Numbered from the stretch's first letter, positions 1 through 10,205 are shown. The stretch is 64,000 bases of DNA from Cladocopium goreaui (GCA_947184155.2 CAMXCT020002668.1:1182714-1246713), one strand, 5' to 3'. The notes: generated from the letters alone by a model not told the origin. Program-made: numbers and translations.

Positions 1-287
1 CAAAAGATGTGAATAAGATGGGAATAAGATTTGAACGAAATGTGAATAGTTAATATGGGAACAATAAGGGCATTATATATAAGAATCAAGTCAGGATACT
101 GTGGACATAATTATCATTGAATATGTAACTGTATATATATGACATGTTTGTAGTAACAGTATCATATTTGTTCAACCTATTGTGAGCAAAGCAATTACAA
201 CCTTAAATGAAAAATGTTGCCTACGGACACGGGTATGGAATGGAAGCTGTCAAGATGAACATTCAAATTTTGTGTGAAGAGATGCAG

Positions 288-404
288 GTTTCTGGGGCCG
301 AGAACACCAGACGGATCTGGTAAACAATTTGGGAGACCGGCTGAAGTACACGAGACTTGAGATCGTGTTTTCCCATTGCCACATTGCCATTCTCATTGAA
401 TTAG
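288..404 (+). CDS. Internal exon, gene A, unknown product
   Basis: An acceptor ATGCAG lies just before 288 and a consensus donor GTAAGT just after 404, the best donor in the left part of the window. Two bases complete an upstream codon, then the frame is open: it reads FWGREHQTDLVNNLGD, then RLKYTRLEIVFSHCHIAILI. It ends one base into a codon. The product is not recognised. The phase does not fit the next exon at 507, so an exon is missing between them or one of the two boundaries is off. Confidence 0.55.
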
Positions 405-506
405 GTAAGTAACTAAAATGTTCCGGAAACCGCCTAAATCCAGTGCTTTAAAATTATAATTCTGCCAATGAACATTGTATTTTTGGAGGGTTTACGCAAT
501 TTTCAG

Positions 507-610
507 GTAACAACTCCAATCGAACCAGAATTGCTTGTTTGGGCTAGATGGTTGTTTGCCTCCTGGGCTGGAAGGGATTGGCTCATGAAGCACCCCGCCT
601 GGGGAACAGG
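507..610 (+). CDS. Internal exon, gene A, tryptophan-rich segment
   Basis: A pyrimidine-rich acceptor TTTTCAG precedes 507. The frame reads VTTPIEPELLVWARW, then LFASWAGRDWLMKHPAWGTG, rich in Trp and amphipathic. It ends in phase 2 at a GT that lies inside the left tip of a degenerate TIR-C element, and the next exon (1177) supplies exactly one base, so the junction keeps frame. The family is not recognised. Confidence 0.6.
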
Positions 611-705
611 GTGGTCTGGAACATGTTTTATTTCTCCATATATTGGGAATAATCATCCCAACTGACTTTCATATTTTTCAGATGGGTGGCTCAACCACCA
701 ACCAG
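604..705. mobile_element. TIR-C element, degenerate copy 1
   Basis: The right end is intact (CAACCACCAACCAG) and the body matches other TIR-C copies (CATCCCAACTGACTTTCATA). The left end has decayed and overlaps the exon boundary at 610, so the element appears to supply the GT donor of that exon. Confidence 0.6.
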
Positions 706-1176
706 AATAGTTATCATTGTTCCTTAGATTTCCGATTTTCGATATGTGCTCCCTCAGATTTGGCAATGTAAATTTAACGTAGCCTGGCAGCCTGGCAATG
801 GAAAAGCATCAATGATTCATCAATGTTTCCCCGGGATTCTACAATTTTTGTCATAAACAAACATGTGCTTTTTCAGCTATGCCATGTCTAGTCATGTTTA
901 AAAGGGGCACTTGGCACTTGGAGAATCATCCTATTCACTGCTAAATAACCCTGCTCAATAAGTCCCTTAAGTGGATTACCCCTGCAATGATTCATAACCG
1001 CACAAGTAGTTACCCGCTGGTAATTGAACATAGCGCTAAAACATTGTGATGCAACTGTTAGAGGATACAGAGGTAGAATTCCAATTTTTGTTGATTAGAT
1101 TCATTTAATTCCCATTAAAAACCATTTAAATCCAATGAATCCCATTGAATTTAAAGTCCACACGTTCTCTTGCTAG

Positions 1177-1286
1177 ACGTCTTCAACGACAGGAGCAGCT
1201 CACCGATACGGGGATGTTGTCCTTGGTAGACCTCCCGAGCCCCGAGAAAGACACGCTCTGGGCCACACAGGACCGGTGGAAAGAAG
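1177..1286 (+). CDS. Internal exon, gene A
   Basis: Acceptor TTGCTAG and donor GTGTGT bound a frame reading RLQRQEQLTDTGMLSLVDLP, then SPEKDTLWATQDRWKE. The first base completes the codon left by the exon ending at 610, which supports the pair. It ends one base into a codon. The product is not recognised. Confidence 0.55.
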
Positions 1287-1947
1287 GTGTGTCTCACTTG
1301 GTCTATACATAGTGATTGGATATGGGATATGGATAGGAAAATACATACTATATATATATATATACACCATATTATATCATATATAATATGTTATGTATAT
1401 ACACCATAAAAAATCCTTTCCCCTTTCATATTCATGGGAGATTTAAACATCAATTTGGGGATGGTTTCGTGAGATTTCGTGAGGGATATGATGGTAGCCA
1501 GGTAGCCAGGTAGCGACAGGTGGTAGCGAATGGGGATTCAATGGGAACCTGTTTTTAATGGAGTTTAATGGGATATGAATGGGGATCTAATATGATCTAA
1601 TACGATGTGCCGATATGAATATAAATATATATATGAATGGGAAAATCATCTTCACTTCATAATGATTCGGAAATGGGACCTGGGGATAGAATATCTAGAA
1701 ACCATGGTTTTATGCGGGATGAACTCACTTATTTGGGACCATACAGCAGGTGTTTATTACTATTGTTATTATTATTGTTATTATTCTGAATTATTCTGAA
1801 TTCTTATGAATTATTATTTATTATTACTTATTATGATCATTATTATTATTGTTTATTATCATTATCATTAAGGAGAAGGGATTATCTCTCACAAGCATTC
1901 AAGGAAGCTTTGGCCTTGGCATTCCAATGGCTTTGATTGAATATATA
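1287..1947. other. Intronic AT-rich stretch, no gene seen
   Basis: This holds TA runs near 1350-1390, GGGATTTAATGG-like degenerate repeats near 1555-1590 and TTATTA runs near 1755-1870. A short open stretch at about 1893-1933 (EALALAFQW) resembles the ALA module seen elsewhere but has no clear donor. Confidence 0.5.
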
Positions 1948-2051
1948 TACCCTCTGGTAAACTAACATAGCTATGGAAAATCACCATTCTTAATGGGTAA
2001 ATCCACTATAAATGGCCATTTTCAATAGCTATGTTAGTTTACCAGAGGGTA
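1948..2051. mobile_element. TIR-A element 1
   Basis: Near-perfect inverted ends: TACCCTCTGGTAAAC on the left and its complement on the right. The interior has the family motifs AAAATCACCAT and AAATGGCCATTTTCAATAG. Confidence 0.9.
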
Positions 2052-2185
2052 TCCAATTGCAAGTACATCTATTCATATAATCTAATATTGCACACAGACC
2101 CCGAGGTTTGCCCAAACCCAGAAAAGCGTAAATTACAAGGATCTTTTGTTCACACTATACATATCATATGAATTCTCCCACCCCA

Positions 2186-2680
2186 GTTAAACTCTTATAT
2201 TCATTGAAGATCTTCAATGAGGGTTTAATTCTCCCACCTCCGTTAAACTCTTACATTCATTGAAGATCTTCAATAAGGGTTTAATTCTCCCACCCCCGTT
2301 AAACTCTTACATTCATTGAAGATCTTCAATAAGGGTTTACTTCTCCCACCCCCGTTAAACTCTTACATTCATTGAATATCTTCAATGAGGGTTTAATTCT
2401 CCCACCCCGTTAAACTCTTACATTCATTGAAGATCTTCAATAAGGGTTTAATTCTCCCACCCCCGTTAAACTCTTACATTCATTGAAGATCTTCAATAAG
2501 GGTTTACTTCTCCCACCCCCGTTAAACTCTTACATTCATTGAATATCTTCAATGAGGGTTTAGTTCCCCCACCCCGTTAAACTCTTACATTCATTGAAGA
2601 TCTTCAATAAGGGTTTAATTCTCCCACCTCCGTTAAACTCTTACATTTATTGAAGAGCTTCAATAAGGGTTTAATACATG
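2186..2680. repeat. 56-bp satellite, about nine units
   Basis: Nine copies of a unit starting GTTAAACTCTTACATTCATT, each about 56 bp, with few changes. Every unit contains a palindrome centred on GAAGATCTTC that also opens CATTGAAG...CTTCAATG. The homogeneity suggests recent amplification. Confidence 0.95.
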
Positions 2681-2712
2681 CTGTTTATGTGGAGCATATT
2701 GGTTATCATTAT

Positions 2713-2739
2713 AATCATCATCATCATCATCATCATCAT
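2713..2739. repeat. (ATC)n microsatellite
   Basis: About nine ATC triplets directly before a GC-rich hairpin. Confidence 0.9.
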
Positions 2740-2766
2740 GCCCGGACACTCGTTGCGAGTCCGGGC
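2740..2766. other. GC-rich hairpin
   Basis: The arms GCCCGGACACTCG and CGAGTCCGGGC pair over 11 bp with a 2-base bulge and a TTG loop. This is a compact GC-rich stem in AT-rich DNA. The function is unknown; it sits upstream of the exon at 2892. Confidence 0.6.
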
Positions 2767-2891
2767 AAACCTCAGGTAATATGCCGTAATATTATGTGGA
2801 TAATCAACATCAATTCAGTCAGGTAAATGACATGTCCCATCACTGAGAGTGAGTGTAGGCTCTTCTGCCTCGAATCTTTATCGGTCCCCAG

Positions 2892-2930
2892 GCGCTGGCT
2901 TCGTGGCTGGACCGGAGCGTCCCAGAAAAA
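2892..2930 (+). CDS. Short exon, gene A, ALA-type helix
   Basis: Acceptor TCCCCAG and donor GTCCAC enclose 13 codons, ALASWLDRSVPEK, in phase 0 at both ends. The ALASWL start resembles the ALA module repeated in gene D. The next exon at 3117 is also phase 0. Confidence 0.55.
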
Positions 2931-2990
2931 GTCCACAAGAAAACATAGTAAAACTGTGTTTTTGGTGGAAAGATCAAAGCTTTCCTGTAT

Positions 2991-3080
2991 CCCATAGGAT
3001 CCATGTATGGTATATATGGTAACATTTACCATCAATATACCCCAAATGTTAGCATATATACCATACATGGATCCTATGGG
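2991..3080. mobile_element. TIR-H element 1
   Basis: Inverted ends of more than 20 bp: CCCATAGGATCCATGTATGG and its complement. The interior is AT-rich. It lies in the intron between 2930 and 3117, with its right end 36 bases before the exon. Confidence 0.85.
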
Positions 3081-3116
3081 TATATTTTTGTCCCTTGAAT
3101 TAATCCATTGAGACAG

Positions 3117-3185
3117 GACCTATTGACCTTGTACCACTCCACGCTACGAGATGCCGATGGTGTTCTGGTGCGCGGCTTTGAGATG
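3117..3185 (+). CDS. Internal exon, gene A
   Basis: Acceptor GAGACAG and donor GTTTGA enclose 23 codons, DLLTLYHSTLRDADG then VLVRGFEM, phase 0 at both ends. It is phase-compatible with the exon at 2892-2930. The product is not recognised. Confidence 0.6.
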
Positions 3186-3451
3186 GTTTGAGGATGGGAA
3201 GACCATGGAACGTGAACATTGTGGTAAAACCTTGATGAACTGCGACATCATGCAACTTTGGTGAAGGGCTGATGTAAGGTAGCAAAACCAAATTCAGTTT
3301 GTTTGGTAGATAAACTGAGAATGAGTGATTCATGGTTTGTTTTTTACTGCAACGAATGCAAAAAAGGAAAACACTATGATACAATATGCCAAAGTTTGAT
3401 TTGTATTGACTTGTATCTAAGACATGGCATGGCCAAGAAATTCAAGAGCAG

Positions 3452-3524
3452 CCAGCTCCAGATATCAGCCATGGTTTAGCCGTCCAGGTGGTGGTGGATG
3501 CTTCGAAATATGAAGTTCCGCATC
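3452..3524 (+). CDS. Possible exon, gene A
   Basis: After an AGAGCAG acceptor the frame reads PAPDISHGLAVQVVVDASKY then EVPH. The donor (GTGGCT) is weak, so the right edge is uncertain. Confidence 0.4.
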
Positions 3525-3609
3525 GTGGCTGAATTGTTTTTTGTTGTTTTGAGGTTTTCACAGGGTGGGGCATCACGGGAATTCACCAGCAAGAATGGGA
3601 TTAATATAT

Positions 3610-3723
3610 CTGGGTAAATTCTAACGACCTCACTGCTCTCCCTCACTGGGAATCATGGTTAATAAGGGGAATCATCCCCAAATGACCTTAATTCAGGTTA
3701 GTGGGCCATCATAATTTACCCAG
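3610..3723. mobile_element. TIR-B element 1
   Basis: Ends CTGGGTAAATT and AATTTACCCAG, with the family core (ACGACCTCACTG, TCATCCCCAAATG, TTCAGGTTAGTG). Flanks are ATATAT and AGATAT, an imperfect short target duplication. Confidence 0.85.
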
Positions 3724-3935
3724 AGATATGGATTACATACTGATTTAATATGATTTAGATATATTATGTATTATGATATATTTAGTACCTAAGAAAAAAA
3801 CAAAAAACTCGATGCAAAAAAAATGATGATACAGCAGATCTTCTGATATCGCATCACTGGAGTGTTGCCCATCGCTGGAGCACAGCAAAGAGTCACACCG
3901 CAAGAGGTTGGCACACAGTATTTATTGTAGATGGT

Positions 3936-4271
3936 CTAGACCAACGGTGGGATTTCAATCAATTTTAGGAGAATCTCGAGAATTTGCAGGTGAACTGTGG
4001 GGCTAGTCGCGATGGTCCCTAATTTTACCAGTTGGTCGTTGGTAGCATGTTGAAACAGCATCATTTCTGGTGTTGACTCAAATTCAACTTGTGGGGCAGG
4101 GGCATTGGCGATAGGGTTGGTCAACTATACCCTGTCATCGAACATGGTTTCCTGCAAGTTTGCTGGAAATCCTCCGTTGAGATCGATGATTTCTCCGATG
4201 AATCTCTTCATTCTCGGGGTCCAATTGTTTTTTGCTAAGGCAATGGATGGGCAACATGTTGCGCAGTGTTT
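3936..4271 (-). pseudogene. Minus-strand open frame broken by one stop
   Basis: On the minus strand one frame is open from 4271 to 3936 except for a single TAG at 4127-4125. It reads MKRFIGEIIDLNGGF before the stop and QLVKLGTIATSPTVHLQILE after it. It may be a nested coding remnant or chance; no family is recognised and every other supported exon is on the + strand. Confidence 0.25.
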
Positions 4272-4432
4272 TCAAGCAGGTGCGTTCTTGTTTTCTTTGA
4301 TTGATCATGCTGTATCATGACGTCGTGCATCTTGTATTCAGATGAGATCAAGATGTGTTGGAAGTTTGGAGAATATTGTTTCACAAGGATTTAGACTGAT
4401 TTAACCCGAATGTTCTGATGTTTTTTCGGCAG

Positions 4433-4573
4433 GAGATTCATGAAGCATGGCAGTTGAAAAGGTTGAAAAGGGGGCATAACGGCTATATGAAGCCCGGGAG
4501 CCACCACTCTCAATCCGTTCAGGAGGAGGGAGATTTCGAGGACACTATGGCCATCTATGGCCTGGGGGATGTG
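4433..4573 (+). CDS. Internal exon, gene A, charged helix
   Basis: Acceptor TTTCGGCAG and donor GTTTGC enclose 47 codons in phase 0. The start is EIHEAWQLKRLKRGHNGYMK and the end EEGDFEDTMAIYGLGDV. The composition is strongly protein-like and the phase agrees with the next exon at 4843. The family is not recognised. Confidence 0.65.
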
Positions 4574-4842
4574 GTTTGCAAGCAAAAAGCCAAACAAAAA
4601 CATTAACAAGGGATTGGGATCGACCCAGAAATGGATAAGGGATCGGCATAGGTTTGTGCCAAAAGTTTGTGTTCCTGAAAACCCAAAAAATTATCATCAG
4701 ATTTGCCCTGAAGCAAAATGCCATAAGTCATGTTTTACATATTTTTACACCAAAAAGCCAGTGATTCATAATTTTCCCACAGATTTCCCCATGAAAAGCT
4801 TCCCCGTTGGGCCCCAACAATTGGGACCTCCGTGCCGTGCAG

Positions 4843-5103
4843 GAGCGCAGTGCTGCTCTGCAACCCAGCGATGCGTGGATCGTGGCCAACCGCATGGATC
4901 AGTTGCCGGAGTTCTTCTGCAAGGCTCAGCACCTGAGTTTGATGCATTGGATCTGGGTAAATTATAACGACCTCACTGTTCTCCCTCACTGGAATCTTGG
5001 TTAGTAAGGGAAATCATCCCCAAAAGACCTTAATTCAGGCAAGTGAAATATTATAATTTACCCAGATTGGATGGTCAATGTGTCTACGATCCTGTTCGGG
5101 AAA
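4843..5103 (+). CDS. Exon, gene A, interrupted by a TIR-B insertion
   Basis: After acceptor CCGTGCAG the frame reads ERSAALQPSDAWIVANRM, then DQLPEFFCKAQHLSLMHW. It is interrupted at 4953-5065 by a TIR-B element flanked by ATTGGAT on both sides. Joining 4952 to 5073 continues as MVNVSTILFGK to a GTCAGT donor after 5103; that makes 47 codons in phase 0, matching the next exon. Splicing at the GT and AG of the element tips would leave 11 extra bases and shift the frame. Confidence 0.65.
4953..5065. mobile_element. TIR-B element 2, inside an exon
   Basis: 113 bp with inverted ends CTGGGTAAATTATAA, flanked by a perfect 7-bp duplication ATTGGAT (4946-4952 and 5066-5072). This copy best defines the family ends. 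Confidence 0.92.
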
Positions 5104-5741
5104 GTCAGTGTGTAACTCGGAGAAGTATTTTTTCAGAGTGTTTTAGATGTTTTTAGGGTTTATAAAATAGGGGTTATATAATGTTGTATCTATAGTCAAT
5201 GGGGCAGAAAAGGCAACTCAGAACTGGGCAGATACGACCCTGTAACGATAGTGAAATCCATCATCCAAATGCCACAAGCATGCTACAATTAGTCCAAACA
5301 ACTCCCGATTTAACTATGGTGAGGTATTAATGTTAATATATAATGTCATGAACATATATAGCTGAAATCCATCATGGATGTTTCATGGTTATTAATAGTT
5401 ATGAACGGTAGGTAGCTATACCAGCACTGTGATGGCTTGCGCCAGTAGAATAATCCCCAGCATCGTTGAAGCCACAAGGATGTACAACCTCGATTGCGGA
5501 TGAACCTGGTAATATAGCTATATATAGCTATATAGCTATATTACCACAAAGCCAACTAACTAGTTGATATATTCTAGCTAGCTTGGGTTATAATATAGTC
5601 TATATCATGTAATTCATAGTACTTAGTTAATATAGTGATTATTAATATGTAAAATGATAAGTCGGAGTTCACCTACTTATGAAAAACCAACTTCGCAACG
5701 ACGCTTGGGGTCCCACCATTTTTTGGGTATGGCCTTTGCAG

Positions 5742-5872
5742 GACAGCAGCAAGGAGCTGTGCAGGAAGGTCATGGAACGGCAGTACGAGAACTACAAGGA
5801 TGTCATCGTGGATCAGGACTGCAGGGACTGCAGGGTGTCCAGAGATCAGCCAGGTTTTGGGGCTGCCAAGTG
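5742..5872 (+). CDS. Internal exon, gene A, Cys- and charge-rich
   Basis: Acceptor CTTTGCAG precedes a frame reading DSSKELCRKVMERQYENYKD, then VIVDQDCRDCRVSRDQ and PGFGAAK. It ends two bases into a codon at donor GTATGA. The next exon at 5966 supplies one base and restores a Trp codon, a good phase check. Confidence 0.7.
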
Positions 5873-5965
5873 GTATGAATGGATTTTAAGTATCCATAAG
5901 TTGGGCCGTGGGGCTATAACTATGATATAACTACGTATGCTCCAAAAAAAACACTTGGTTTGCAG

Positions 5966-6029
5966 GAACTGCACCCCCAAGTCTCAAAACAGTTTATCCA
6001 CCAAGGTCATTAGGCTCTCGTACCACAAG
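5966..6029 (+). CDS. Internal exon, gene A
   Basis: Acceptor GTTTGCAG and strong donor GTAAAT. After the split Trp codon it reads NCTPKSQNSLSTKVIRLSYH then K, and ends in phase 0. The junction with 5742-5872 is frame-consistent. Confidence 0.7.
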
Positions 6030-6533
6030 GTAAATACACTGGGGAACAGAAGGTTTACCCTCCGGTGTCATCAAACGTGGTCAGCTGGAAAGTTCCCGAA
6101 CTAAATGGAGGTTGATGGGAAACAAATATATGTCAATGGTTGGTTTACTAACATTTGGGAAGTATGTCATCAGTGAAAACTATTGGCGCTTCAAGATATG
6201 CAACTGTCCTAGATATTGCTCACCCAGAATCTTGCCCTTGGGCACTTCTTGTTTTCGTCTTTGTGGCACATCCGAATAACGTGATGGCAGATCAATAGCC
6301 ATTTCAGGAACCTAAATTGGAGGTACCTACCATATATAAGGCCTATTCTTCAGGCCTATGTAATGGAATATCCCCGCAAAATATGGCCAGAAATATGGTA
6401 CAGTACCTCCATTGAATCGGATCCTGAAGATCTCCCATTGAGCAGATGAAGCTGAAACTCTATTGTCGCAAACATATAACTGGAAATCCGACAGCCTTCG
6501 CAATCTCTCATTTCTCCATCAGTCTTCCCTCAG

Positions 6534-6572
6534 GGTGGCCTTATTGGCACCTCGTCATGTCATTGCCAGGAA
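6534..6572 (+). CDS. Short exon, gene A (tentative)
   Basis: Acceptor CCCTCAG and donor GTAACA enclose 13 codons, GGLIGTSSCHCQE, phase 0 at both ends, consistent with the exons on either side. It is short, so chance cannot be excluded. Confidence 0.4.
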
Positions 6573-6625
6573 GTAACAACTATAGACTATAGGGCATGAC
6601 AAAGAACATCCAATGGATTTTGGGG

Positions 6626-6734
6626 TACCCTCTGGTAATTTAACATAGCTATTGAAAATCACCATTGTTAATGGGAAAATCCACTATTTCTATGGTCATT
6701 TTCAATAGCTATTTTGACATAACCAGGCCGGGTA
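6626..6734. mobile_element. TIR-A element 2, mixed tips
   Basis: The left tip is the usual TACCCTCTGG, but the right tip is CCAGGCCGGGTA, the variant found at both ends of the copy at 57684. Confidence 0.85.
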
Positions 6735-6829
6735 CCCTATCATGGGACAGACCAACTCAGGCAATGGCATCGAATATGATCGTACTAATTGGAGTGATTA
6801 ATATTGGCAATTTTTTATTGTTCATTGTA

Positions 6830-7130
6830 TCATTGATATGTTAATATTACTGACTAACATATATATAATAACATATCAATATATATATATATTATATATA
6901 TATATATAGTATCAATGTTTTTTGGTCAAGATGAATCACTGCCAAAACATGTTAATACCAGCCGTAATGAGCACTTCTGTGGCTTGATTGGTGCCCCACA
7001 GTTGACACATGGTGAAACCAAGCATTTGTTAGACTGAGTAACCATACACCAGTATATCCGATGCCCATGCATAAATGGACAATAAATATATATATATATA
7101 TATATATATACAAAACTATATATAATTATA
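6830..7130. repeat. TA-rich tracts
   Basis: Long ATAT runs at about 6860-6908 and 7087-7135 separated by ordinary sequence. No coding signal is seen from 6740 to 7900 apart from short ambiguous frames. Confidence 0.7.
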
Positions 7131-7942
7131 TATCTATCTACAATAACGTACTGAAAGCGGGCTGTTTTGCTCTTCCACGGAATTGCCTTGTTGGCATTTT
7201 AGTGTCACTGCATCATTCCTTGTCATGTTGACATCGAGCCACTGACATGGTCATCAAGGTGGATCCAAGTTCCGCAGTGATGGGATGGGACGAGTCTTCG
7301 TGATGATGTTTTTCATAGGCCATGAACAGTTCCATGATTTACCATTCTGATATATTCTTAGACTAATGAACATTTTCAGTAGCAAAGTGTAACAAATACT
7401 GTAACCAGAGGGAAAATCTTCACTCTCAAGCTGATTTTAGCCATGTTGCATCAACAATTTGTGAAGAGATGAAAAATTCTGCGGAGCTCAGACTCGGCAA
7501 TCTTGCGGCAATCTTGCGGCAATGGTGATGATCCACGAAAATCTTTGGCGATATGCAGCACTGGCAGTACCTTCAACAGATGACATGGATATTCATTTGT
7601 GGTAAAGCTAAAAACAAGCCATCCCCCCATATTTTTATGGGTTTCATAAACAATCCCCAAATGGTAGGTTCATTTATTATTAGGTTTCACACATGAATAA
7701 ATCTGAAATTTGATCATGACCTGACTATGGCGTCACCGGAATGATGGGAATTGGATTGGGCAAATCATCCCCATAGCTGGCCGTATGATAACAGCTATTT
7801 TCAGGTGAGTGAATTGTTATAATCTAGCCAGAATGCATAGAACTGGGTCAGCATCGCATCAAAAATACCTAGGGGATCCTAGGGGTATCACCAACAGTTC
7901 ATTGGAATGCAAAAGGAATATCATGGGAATATATTCAGCCAG

Positions 7943-8037
7943 GAATTCATGCGACGGCAGGAGCATGTGATTCCCATTGCAGCACGGCTCTCCTCCTTGG
8001 CGATCTATGGGAAAGAGAAGGTGCAGCTGGGAGCCTG
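7943..8037 (+). CDS. Internal exon, gene A, basic helix
   Basis: Acceptor TCAGCCAG and donor GTGAGC. It reads EFMRRQEHVIPIAARL, then SSLAIYGKEKVQLGA, starting in phase 0 as the previous exon requires and ending two bases into a codon. The family is not recognised. Confidence 0.65.
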
Positions 8038-8612
8038 GTGAGCCCTGGTTTTGCCAGGGGTTGATATGGTTCCATTCATCAATGTAAACAATATTGTGAG
8101 AACCATGTTAAAGCGCAGGCTTTTCGCCCCATATATGTCAAGTTTCAGTCGTCTTTGTTTGGACATAAGAAAACCCGGCTGCAAGTGACACGAGTTTTTT
8201 GAAGTGGCAGTGGTTTTTCTGCAGTAAAACCAATGCCTAAAACCATCGCAATAGCCAACCCCAATGGTGAAACCATCTTGGGCTTTCCACTTACCGGGTG
8301 CCCTGCGTCGTCAGCATCGGCAGCTATAAGTGGTGAGTTTATAACTCCAATTTCACCAGATACCAGGGTGTTTTTTTTGGTTTATGGGGGTTATATCTAT
8401 AGTTTTTCTGGGCATCATAAGCTATTCTCGCTATATGGCTATACAGTGGGGAATTCAAGGCCATGTTTACCAGCCATGACTGGGAATTGTTGAAATCCCA
8501 GCTATTAACATGTGTTTTTATGAATGGGGGATGGCGCAAATGGCATCGTTTTATCAACATTAATATACATTAATTACATAGTATAATCAACAATAATGAG
8601 ATCGGGTTCAAT

Positions 8613-8716
8613 CCCTATGGATCCAGCCGTACCTTCCTATGAAGTATGACTGGAGTATGATGACTAGGGGGTGTCCCAGCCGTACCTTCTCAGACAGTGG
8701 CCATGGACCCATAGGG
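8613..8716. mobile_element. TIR-D element 1
   Basis: Inverted ends CCCTATGGATCCA and its near complement TGGACCCATAGGG. The interior carries AGTATGACTGG and CCAGCCGTACCTTCTC, shared with copies at 46194 and 47793. It ends 34 bases before the next exon. Confidence 0.85.
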
Positions 8717-8750
8717 AATGGACTGGGGATTCGAAACCAACAAACACCAG

Positions 8751-8879
8751 GAGTGCCCTAAAGTCATCTGTGGCGCCAGATTCAAGAGCCCATCTCCCAA
8801 CACCTGGCGCGCTTGGAACGACAACCTTGGTGACGTGGCGGAGTTGACCCAGTTTTTGAGGACCTTGGGGGTGTCCTAA
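8751..8879 (+). CDS. Terminal exon, gene A, ankyrin-like helix and stop
   Basis: Acceptor AACACCAG opens 42 codons followed by TAA at 8877-8879. It reads ECPKVICGARFKSPSP, then NTWRAWNDNLGDVAELTQ, then FLRTLGVS. The stretch GDVAELTQFLRTLG has the spacing of an ankyrin outer helix. The stop is the natural end of gene A, although a GTGTCC donor at 8871 is a weaker alternative. Confidence 0.6.
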   Translation, partial: ECPKVICGARFKSPSPNTWRAWNDNLGDVAELTQFLRTLGVS

Positions 8880-9065
8880 ATAAATGGCCTGTGGAGTGAA
8901 ATGGGTGACGATTCAAACAACAATGATGGGAAATAAAACTATGTATGTATATGATTTGTATAGTAAATTTGGGGGTTTCCTAAGTTTTGATATATCACTT
9001 AAATTTTAAAGTCATTTCCCCCTAGATATTTCTTGGTTTCTAAGATGTTAGAAGTACCATAATAT

Positions 9066-9179
9066 GGAGGTTTCCTATGTCATGGGGGTAACCCATTTAT
9101 CATCAATGTGATTTTGGGATTTTCCATGCAATAAAAACCATCCAGCTATTGGGGTACCCCTTTTTTCTAGGAAACCTCC
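9066..9179. mobile_element. TIR-E element 1
   Basis: Inverted ends GGAGGTTTCCTA and TAGGAAACCTCC, with the family interior GATTTTCCATG and ATAAAAACCATCCA. Confidence 0.8.
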
Positions 9180-9287
9180 AGTCACAAATGGTAAAGCAAC
9201 AATTTACAAATGGTAAACCAGCCAGCCATAGGGGCTTCCTATTAGCTACCCCTTATGGGGTTGGTGGTGGTTCATCACCACAGCTGA

Positions 9288-9354
9288 GTGAAGCTGCAAC
9301 ATCTTATGACTACCTACAAAAAGTAGGTAGTCATTTCAGATGTTGCAGCTTCAC
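9288..9354. other. Long perfect hairpin
   Basis: The arms of about 30 bases starting GTGAAGCTGCAACATCT pair almost perfectly around an AAAAA loop. It could be a minimal foldback element or a structured RNA source. No second copy was seen in the window. Confidence 0.7.
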
Positions 9355-9410
9355 AAAAAGCCCATCCGATCCCAGCATCTACCAGTTACCACTTGATTTT
9401 TCTACGCAGA

Positions 9411-9521
9411 TACCCTCTGGTAAACTAACATAGCTATGGAAAATCACTATTTTTTTCATGGGTAAATCCACTATTTCTATGGCCATTTTCAATAGCTATG
9501 CTATGACATAACCAGAGGGTA
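9411..9521. mobile_element. TIR-A element 3
   Basis: Good inverted ends TACCCTCTGGTAAAC and CCAGAGGGTA. It ends 35 bases before the exon at 9557. Confidence 0.88.
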
Positions 9522-9556
9522 CCATCCTGGGGTCCGAATCGCTCAGGTTTGCGCAG

Positions 9557-9595
9557 GCCTGCGCCCTGCTGTTTGGCATCCGATGGGCCGACCAG
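9557..9595 (+). CDS. Short exon, gene B
   Basis: Acceptor TTTGCGCAG and an AG|GC donor enclose ACALLFGIRWADQ. The same frame stays open upstream and downstream, so the exon could be longer (upstream LGSESLRFAQ, downstream AIHRECWPTVSTDLPPMSRR). The hydrophobic helix fits the ankyrin-like exons elsewhere. Confidence 0.5.
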
Positions 9596-10075
9596 GCGAT
9601 TCATCGCGAATGTTGGCCGACAGTGTCGACAGATCTTCCACCAATGTCTAGACGATGCTACGATTTATATACGGTGATATTTAAAAAAAAAGGTGATATC
9701 CCATGGTATTTCGCTGTGAAAGAATCATGGTATGTTACCATTAATGTTAAATTAACATAGACCCTGGCAGTTGTCGGGGTTGGAAGACTAGTGAAACCAC
9801 TATCAATTGGTGATAAAATCAGGGTCCAACTGTTAATTTACCAGGGGGTATCCGATATCATATCCAGTAGATATCTAGATATCCAATATCACCAACAGAT
9901 ACCATATTATATCCAATATCTAATAGATATCATACCATTAATGTTACCCCATCGTAATGAGTTCAGCACGACGTTTGCCGCCCTTGACATCTATCAATTG
10001 ACTGTGGGATGGGAAACATGATGAAACTGCCCATCCCGGTTGGGAGTTTCTTAAAATCTGGGGAAGTGTACGATT

Positions 10076-10156
10076 TAATGGTGATTTCATGGTGATTTCA
10101 TGGTGATTTCATGGTGATTTAATGGTGGTTTCATGGTGATTCATGGTGATTTTTCA
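10076..10156. repeat. Short tandem repeat TGGTGATTTCA
   Basis: Six or seven near-identical 11-12 base units, AT-rich. No coding support. Confidence 0.85.
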
Positions 10157-10205
10157 TGGTTTAAACAATGGGTTAACAATGGTGAATAACGGAATGATAT
10201 GGGAT

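Noticed and set aside
2186..2680. Possible CRISPR array
   Set aside because: Units are contiguous with no variable spacers, and the gene context is eukaryotic with introns.
4391..4609. 72-codon minus-strand frame
   Set aside because: It mirrors the plus exon 4433-4573, which has matching acceptor, donor and phase with its neighbour.
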